Source: Nephromyces sp. MM_2019 (taxonomy: Eukaryota > Apicomplexa > Aconoidasida > Nephromycida). Taken from it: DNA of 26,332 nt. The position numbers and the translations under genes were made by a program. The notes beneath the pieces are model-generated. The model saw only the letters and a list, made by a program, of their open reading frames with translations, had not been told where the DNA came from and made no database searches. The stretch lies in assembly GCA_015657535.1 (NCBI GenBank), contig JADHZB010001373.1, forward strand, positions 1 to 26,332, in the 5' to 3' direction. Positions 20,663-26,332 of this stretch are shown here, in pieces. Position 1 is the first letter of the stretch; the number at the start of each line of letters is the position of its first letter.

Positions 20663-20896
20663 CTGGAGCTCTGCCTTCTTCAAAAAAGCACTACATATAG
20701 GAATAATTAGAATTTTCTCCTTCCTGCACTGAATACCCAACATAACATTTCCGGAGATATATATTGAATTATCGTTTTTTTTACTAGTCGATGCTTCTGC
20801 ATTCTTATTACGATGTTTCTGGTGTTTAGTTTGTTTTTTTGTTGTCTTCTTGAATAATTTTGAGCGAACATTTTGAATTGCTTGTCTATTATTTAG

Positions 20897-21010
20897 GTTA
20901 CTACGCTGTACCGATATGGAGCCGAAAGAATATCTGGATTATTGCTCATGATTCATGGCCTTCTTTCTTGCACGCAAAGACGTATCCTTAAGGAGTTGGC
21001 GATGTATTAA
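20897..21010 (+). CDS. Isolated exon-like open frame
   Basis: After TATTATTTAG the frame reads VTTLYRYGAERISGLLLMIH and continues GLLSCTQRRILKELAMY to TAA: 37 codons of ordinary composition in otherwise stop-rich T-rich DNA. A possible donor AT|GTATTA lies before the stop. No upstream exon or family is assigned. Confidence 0.25.
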   Translation, partial: VTTLYRYGAERISGLLLMIHGLLSCTQRRILKELAMY

Positions 21011-23551
21011 GTGTAGGCCTAACACTGCAATTTTTTTATTGCTTTCGCTAAAAAAAGTATTCATTTTATGTTTTGCTTTTAGTAGATGCTGTTGACGTCT
21101 AATAGCCATAAAATATATATACCCAGCTTTGACACTGGCTGAATTATTCGGTATTGTTTGAATCACTGTATTTGTGAGATAAGCAATTACCAGTTATCTT
21201 TGAGGTGTGTATTCCTTTAGTACTTAGATACACGGTGTGTTAGTGGTGTGGCACCTCTTTGTGTAGCTTTCCATGAAGTGCAACTGTGAAGCGGGTGGTG
21301 TGCTAGTATATTTTTGGTTTTACAGTAGCAATTTCTGTCGAAATGCTGGCTTATTATTTTTCATGAGAATCTTCATCAGCTAAGTATCCTCATCACCAAG
21401 TCTCAAGCAGCCAGCTTTAAGCAGCTAAGCATCAACACCTACTTAGCTTCATTTCGCAATCTTCATATCCCCGTCATCTTCATATTATGAGCTGCATTTC
21501 TTTGTATGCGTCTAATTTTCTAAGTTTTATAGTATCTTGCCCTCTTCTATTAGAAAATTATACGTGAAACTGTTAAGTGATGTCGCACACAGTACTATAA
21601 TAGCTGGAGTTTATCTGGTTAATTCCGTGTAAACTTCCGTAAACTTGGTCTTTTTGCTGTGGATTCACTTCATTCATCCTTCACGTAAAAGCCACTATTC
21701 TTATAATAAACTCTGCTGGCGACTGTAGATAGTTTACCCAGGAAGTGTGTGATTTAGACTGCGCGTTTTTTTGCCTAGCTTACAAAGCTCGAGACTCGCT
21801 CTTTATGTGGTACTTTTTCTCTTCTTCCTTTACATAAATTGCTTTTTGTTGGATCGCTAATCGTCAAATAGTAGAAATTCAAATCTAGCAGCATGAAATT
21901 TGTAGTTTTTCTAACCTTTTTATTATTTTTTTCTGTGGTGAAAGACTAGGTAAGTTAAGCCTCTAGCATTATCAGACTTTGGCTGCAAGTTTTCCAGCTA
22001 TTTTAGAAGATAGAGGCTTTTAGTGGTCAAGATCTGTGGGTGTCATCTGAAATTATCACTGTTTTTATGCTGATTTGTATGAAGATGTTTTAGTATCATC
22101 TTTGTAGGGGAAACGGAAGTGTTTTAGAGCTTTTGGTTGGGTGAATAATATAAGTTAGCTTGTGTTATTAAGCTATCGCACACACAGATGTATTGGGATA
22201 GTCAGGTAGACGTACAAGAGCACACGTAGAAGCATACCCTGGGTAATAACCGCACACATGTGGAGCGGCACCCAAACGCTGTATCTCTAGCAATCAAGCA
22301 CGCAGCATCAGAAGCAAATGACCATAATTCAGCACGAGCACACACACATACTCGAACACTAGGAAGCGCACGTACTACACCACTAACTTACGCTCACACC
22401 TTACCATAAACACATGCTCGCAATTCACCACGAACTCCTTTTCACACTGTAGCACCGCCACCCAACAGCATTATACCACGAAGGTGCGTACACCCGCCCA
22501 CACACCCTGCAACCCACAAACCAACAACATCACCACTTGCACACATGCCTGCTGGCTATACCACCAACACACACTGCCATCAAGACTGACCAGGAACTAC
22601 CCCAATCACTCCCTACGTTCATGTTAATGAAACTCCAAAGTGTAGCACCCTGAAAACCACCGATTCTTTTTTTTTTTGGAGCATTTCGTTGCTGTATCTA
22701 CATTCAAATCCTAGTGCCTAGAGAGATATTAATTGAGTTTCCTGGATTCATTTCATCCAATTTTTTTCCCTAAAAATACTATTTTTTTGTATCATTATAC
22801 GTTTCTTCAGTAAATGCTTGTATTCGGTGGTAGCTCCTCTGCTTTTTATCGCATGATTTGCCGGAATTCTCGTTAATTTTATCGTTTTGTTCAATTTGAA
22901 GAGAATTTTTCGTGTTTATATCGTGTTACGCTGCTTAATGAGTATTTTTTTCCACCATCATGCACCCCATGTGTGTGCATTCCATGTGTTGATTGTGCAC
23001 TGAAACCTCGATAAATGGTTTTTTGTGTGCGTAATGCAATCGTTTCAGTGCTTAGGTATTCTCCACATTATGGATTTTGATGATTTCAATCATTTCCCGG
23101 TTCCCAATGCTATTTCTAAGATTTTTTTCAAAACATGTGGTTATCTGCTGCAGCTATTTCATCTTCTCGCCCTCTATTTCCGGGCTGCATCTACTATGTA
23201 AGCATTTACTGGCATAGCCGCACTGTTTAATGCCTTTTTTTGCTGTTAAAACCCACTTTGTTGAATACACCATGTGGATGATTTCTGCTGAGTTTCCACT
23301 TTATGTCAATATTTCCTTCCTCTAGTGCTATAGTCACGATGAATGCATCATTTTAATCTGAGTTTTTTGATGCTGCTCTTATTTGTGCTTGTGGTGTGTC
23401 GCTGATATATTGAATTTTCTCGGCTGAAGATAGATGATTTGTAAATTTTGTCAAATTCCGTATTTTTGATGCCTTTCTACTTGATTTTAGCGTTTAATTG
23501 GCTTTCAAGGGATGTCTTTAGTGTGTAAAAAGGTGATTTTTCTAGGTGAAG
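21011..23551. other. T-rich region without a supported gene
   Basis: The plus strand is T-rich except for the C/A-rich island at 22175-22640. One exon-like frame begins near 21328 (QFLSKCWLIIFHENLHQLSI...), but it has no good acceptor in frame. Nothing was recognised. Confidence 0.4.
22175..22640. other. C/A-rich, G-poor island of opposite strand polarity
   Basis: Within T/G-rich DNA, about 460 bases are C/A-rich with many CACACA, ACCACC and CGCAC words (for example CACCCGCCCACACACCCTGC). Read on the minus strand it has the TG-rich look of sense-strand introns elsewhere in the window. No open frame of note and no tandem unit were found. Confidence 0.7.
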
Positions 23552-23660
23552 AGAGATTGATAGTTTGATTGAGTACGATGGCGATTTAGGTTCTGAAATT
23601 TTGCGAACTAGAGAGCTTTCTCTTCCAAGTTTTTACTCTTCATTGGAAGACTTAATGTGA
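23552..23660 (+). CDS. Isolated exon-like open frame
   Basis: Reads EIDSLIEYDGDLGSEILRTR and continues ELSLPSFYSSLEDLM to TGA, with a possible donor AT|GTGAAA just before the stop. The residue mix is more protein-like than other frames in this T-rich region. The acceptor (GTGAAG) is poor, although TTTTTCTAG lies 7 bases further upstream. No family was recognised. Confidence 0.25.
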
Positions 23661-23811
23661 AAAAAGAGTTGATGAGGTGGACGTTTCTCATATCGTAATG
23701 AGCATCCTTTTCCGAGCACTTTATAATACTTTTTTGCTAGCATTTTTCTTTGTTTGCGAGTAGTCATAAAGCTTCAGAAGAAGCTGAGGCCTTACCAAAC
23801 AAAACTCTCTT

Positions 23812-23839
23812 GTAGAGATAAGCTAGTAGAGATAAGCTA
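23812..23839. repeat. Perfect 14-base tandem duplication
   Basis: GTAGAGATAAGCTA occurs twice in direct succession. Confidence 0.95.
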
Positions 23840-24138
23840 GAATTCACTGTATTATGAGAAAGTGTGTGAAGATCAAATTTCTGCTTTTTCCGTCTGATAT
23901 CACAGCTTCTATTGGACGTTTTAGACTGTTTTAGATAAATCTTGGTGTGTTGTGCGTGTGAGATTCTGTAGTTGGTGCGATGGTCACCACTGGAGAACTG
24001 ATCAGAAGGGTTTCTTCTTGCTATTTATTGAATAGACAAAAGGAGATGATTCTTCTCTCTCAGTTCGAGCTTGAATCTAGTAAACTGTGGAGTTTCATGC
24101 TTTAGTTCTGCGAAATGTGGATAGTTTTGTTGTGTTGT

Positions 24139-24352
24139 ATTTCCATGTGTGTTTGTGTGTGTGTGCGTGTGTGTGTGTGTGTGTGTGTGAGTTATTGTAT
24201 CATGTGTGTGTGTGTGAGTTATTGTATCATGTGTGTGTGTGTGTGAGTTATTGTATCATGTGTGTGTGTGTGAGTTATTGTATCATGTGTGTGTGTGTGA
24301 GTTATTGTATCATGTGTGTGTGTGAGTTATTGTATCATGTGTGTGTGTGTGC
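24139..24352. repeat. Compound minisatellite: six copies of GAGTTATTGTATCAT separated by (TG)n
   Basis: The 15-base core GAGTTATTGTATCAT appears six times without change between about 24188 and 24340. Copies are separated by TG runs of varying length, and a longer TG run leads in. The variable spacers shift the reading frame between copies (translation alternates between ELLYH and SYCIM), so it is not being kept as protein. Confidence 0.95.
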
Positions 24353-24360
24353 GTTTGTTT

Positions 24361-24620
24361 TGCTGAGTTACTCTGATATACCGTCCTACTTAAAGGGCGA
24401 ATTCGCATACTTTTCTGATTCTCTTTTTGCTAGTAATTGGTTCCAAGAGTTCTTTATTAGAGCTATAGTTAGTTCTTGTGTGCATCCAGGATATACTCTT
24501 ATTCATGCTGATTATATCATTGGTTTTGAAGTTGTGTGTGTTGTTTTTGCTTTCGAGTCGTTAGCTGTCAATTTTTCAGCTGTTGATTTTTCTACTTTCT
24601 CACCTTTCTCGCCTCTCTAG
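24361..24620 (+). other. Long open frame downstream of the minisatellite
   Basis: The frame that crosses the minisatellite continues with SYSDIPSYLKGEFAYFSDSL, then HPGYTLIHADYIIGFE and a Ser/Phe-rich end at TAG (24620). The part after the repeat is less repetitive than its surroundings, but there is no acceptor, start or recognisable motif, and the repeat part is certainly not conserved protein. Possibly an exon remnant or chance. Confidence 0.15.
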
Positions 24621-25009
24621 TGTTTAATTAGCTCATCTGTCTAGTGTTTACCTGCCTAATATGTGTGTTGCCTATCTAACCTTTACCTTTTAATCTTCTC
24701 TTTATGTGGTGAATTTTCTTGATGCCTTTCACCTCTTTTGCTATTGAAATGTTTCCTGCTGTGTGGATATCTCAGCACCATGTTTTTAATATTCAAATTT
24801 ATTCTGTGTTTATGTGTGTGTGTGTGTCTGTGACTAAGTATATATGACTTTTACTGTGTTACTTGGTATGCCACTCTCTGTTACTGTGTGTGTATCACTC
24901 TCTCTGTGACTATACTCTGTGTGGGTGACTTATCTAGGCTCTATTTTTCACCCTAAAGATGAATATACAGACACTGTTATTTTCTTTACAGATTATCCAT
25001 TGTTGAACG
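24621..25009. other. T/TG-rich spacer
   Basis: TG and TCTG-rich sequence including a (TG)8 run near 24810. No gene was seen. TTTCTTTACAG at 24983-24993 is a good acceptor for the frame that follows. Confidence 0.5.
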
Positions 25010-25404
25010 ATGAAGATTCGCACACATCATCACGATAAAACATCCTTTTCAGCCCTATCAAGAAGTTTGATTTTTTCTGGTAATTTAGAGGCTCAAGATG
25101 TATATAGCAAGATGAAGTTTTCGAGGCTATCAGGTCCCTTTTACAGGCTTTACACAAGCTGTCTCTTCGATAACTGGCAAGCTGCACGTCGCAGCCCTTG
25201 AAGCTTGATGGAGTGTGTGTGCTTCGCGCACGCAAAATGCGAAACAAAGAGTGTTTTAGAGGAGAGGTTACTTATGTTAATTGTAGATGTTGGGTGTTGC
25301 TACCCAGCCTCTTGACCTCTCGCTTCCTTATGAGCTGCCTGCCTTCTTACTCTGATGGGTTTAGTAGTTTGCTCGATTGTGTGTTGCTGGAAAATTCAAT
25401 TTAG
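25010..25404 (+). CDS. Exon-like open frames of unknown function
   Basis: Two adjoining plus-strand frames. 25010-25201 reads MKIRTHHHDKTSFSALSRSL and continues through NLEAQDVYSKMKFSRLSGPF to a stop; a donor G|GTAATT lies at about 25080. 25198-25404 reads MKLDGVCVLRARKMRNKECF, then a Leu/Ser/Cys-rich stretch to a stop. The first starts 16 bases after a good acceptor. Whether either is translated is unclear; the residue mix is better than in the TG-rich neighbours. Confidence 0.25.
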
Positions 25405-26332
25405 AGGGGCTTTGTGTGCTTTGTTTTGTGTGTCGCATGGATTGCGTCTATTGTGTGTCCTACGTGAATTGCTTCTGTTTTCTGGAAATCTAAGTGTGTG
25501 AATCTAAGTTTTCGTGTGTTTTATTTTCTTTGTGTTTCACACGAAACTTGTGTGTCTTCCTGTCTCATTCTCCCAGTCTCTCTAGCTAGCTCTTTCATGA
25601 TTTCTCTTCATATCCCCAGTGTGTGTGTGAGTGTGTGTGAGTGTGTGTGAGTGTGTGTGTATGTGAGTGTGTGTGTGTGTGTGTGTGAGAGTGTGTGTGT
25701 GTGTGTGAGTATATACTCCTGTTTTGGGCTTAAGCTACATTTTTACGATGCTGGAAGTTTGTGTTGGAGTAGTGATTCTACCATCTGAAAAAAATACTCG
25801 CTGACTGGAGTAACGAGAGTGTTTGAAGCAAGCATTAACACTAGGATATTACGCCTATAGTATAATCATACTAGGAATAACTTGTAGCGTTCAAAGCTCT
25901 TCAATTGATTGTGTGTGTTTATTGCTTGTTATATAGGAATATATGAACAAGATAGCAGCTGCTCAAGTTTTTCAAGATTGTTGCTAAATGGTTCTTTACT
26001 TCTTCATAGATGATTTCTAGACATTCCTGCTTTTAATGATTTTTTTTAGGTATTTTGTGGCACATTCTCCTGCTTTGTTACTGCATTCGGTGTTGTAAAA
26101 ATTTTGATGCTTATTGGCTTGTATTATAGGCATTGGTTTTTCTGATTTATGCATGCTTTTGACATCTCTTGAAGTAGTGTCTTACCATGTGTGTATAGAC
26201 CTTGTTTATAGCACGGCAGTCTGTCATAGACTGAAGAGGAAAAAAGTTTGTTAGGGTCATATACTCTGGTATTACTGCCCTAAATGGTAGACCGTGGATT
26301 GATGAATGGATGGTTAGAATATATATATATAT
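25405..26332. other. T/TG-rich region to the window end
   Basis: No gene was seen apart from very short frames. It contains the GTGTGTGTGA array below and ends in an (AT)n run. Confidence 0.5.
25619..25709. repeat. GTGTGTGTGA-type minisatellite
   Basis: Ten-base units GTGTGTGTGA repeat at the start and then lengthen into (TG)n with GAG or ATG interruptions. Same sense polarity as the minisatellite at 24139. Confidence 0.9.

Noticed and set aside
24087..24620. A 177-codon plus-strand open frame as a protein-coding gene
   Set aside because: Much of it is translated (TG)n and the GAGTTATTGTATCAT minisatellite, whose spacers shift frame between copies. No proper start or motif is present.
1..26332. 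tRNA, rRNA, CRISPR array, insertion sequence or viral elements
   Set aside because: I saw no cloverleaf with A and B boxes, no rRNA core sequence, no regular spacer-repeat array, and no transposase, reverse transcriptase or capsid-like reading frame on either strand.

Overview
The window is eukaryotic. Its one securely identified gene is split into seven exons by six GT-AG introns, intergenic and intronic DNA is AT-rich and full of (TG)n/(CA)n microsatellites, and no bacterial-style gene packing is seen. The identified gene is NBP35/NUBP1, the P-loop scaffold ATPase of cytosolic iron-sulfur cluster assembly, on the minus strand (7497-14938). Its predicted protein carries a long N-terminal extension with a hydrophobic, membrane-anchor-like segment. 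That architecture is known from apicomplexan NBP35, and together with a few CCCTAAA (telomere-type) heptamers and long T-rich introns it suggests an apicomplexan or related alveolate. The genus cannot be resolved by eye.

Layout, left to right. 1-3760: T/TG-rich, microsatellite-laden DNA with no gene I can support. 3762-4610: weak four-exon plus-strand model. 4611-5323: convergent gap. 5324-6187: phase-consistent multi-exon minus-strand model of unknown function (gene C). 6188-7496: no confident gene. 7497-14938: NBP35. 14939-16276: upstream region of NBP35. 16277-18484: second multi-exon minus-strand model of unknown function (gene B). 18600-19260: GC-richer island between divergent units, with an open exon-like frame. 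19258-20662: plus-strand model ending in an acidic repeat tail. 20663-26332: T/TG-rich DNA with scattered exon-like frames, two TG-based minisatellites and one oppositely skewed C/A-rich island.

Only NBP35 is named from homology. The other models rest on splice-site quality and agreement of intron phase, so they need transcript evidence. Strand composition helps with orientation: the sense strand of NBP35 introns is T- and TG-rich, and the same polarity on the plus strand at 1-5000 and 19.8-26.3 kb suggests plus-strand transcription there.

The most interesting observation is that the NBP35 gene model lacks the C-terminal CPxC cysteine pair that normally bridges the dimer through a [4Fe-4S] cluster. 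In its place is a 21-base stretch that looks like a relic of an intron.
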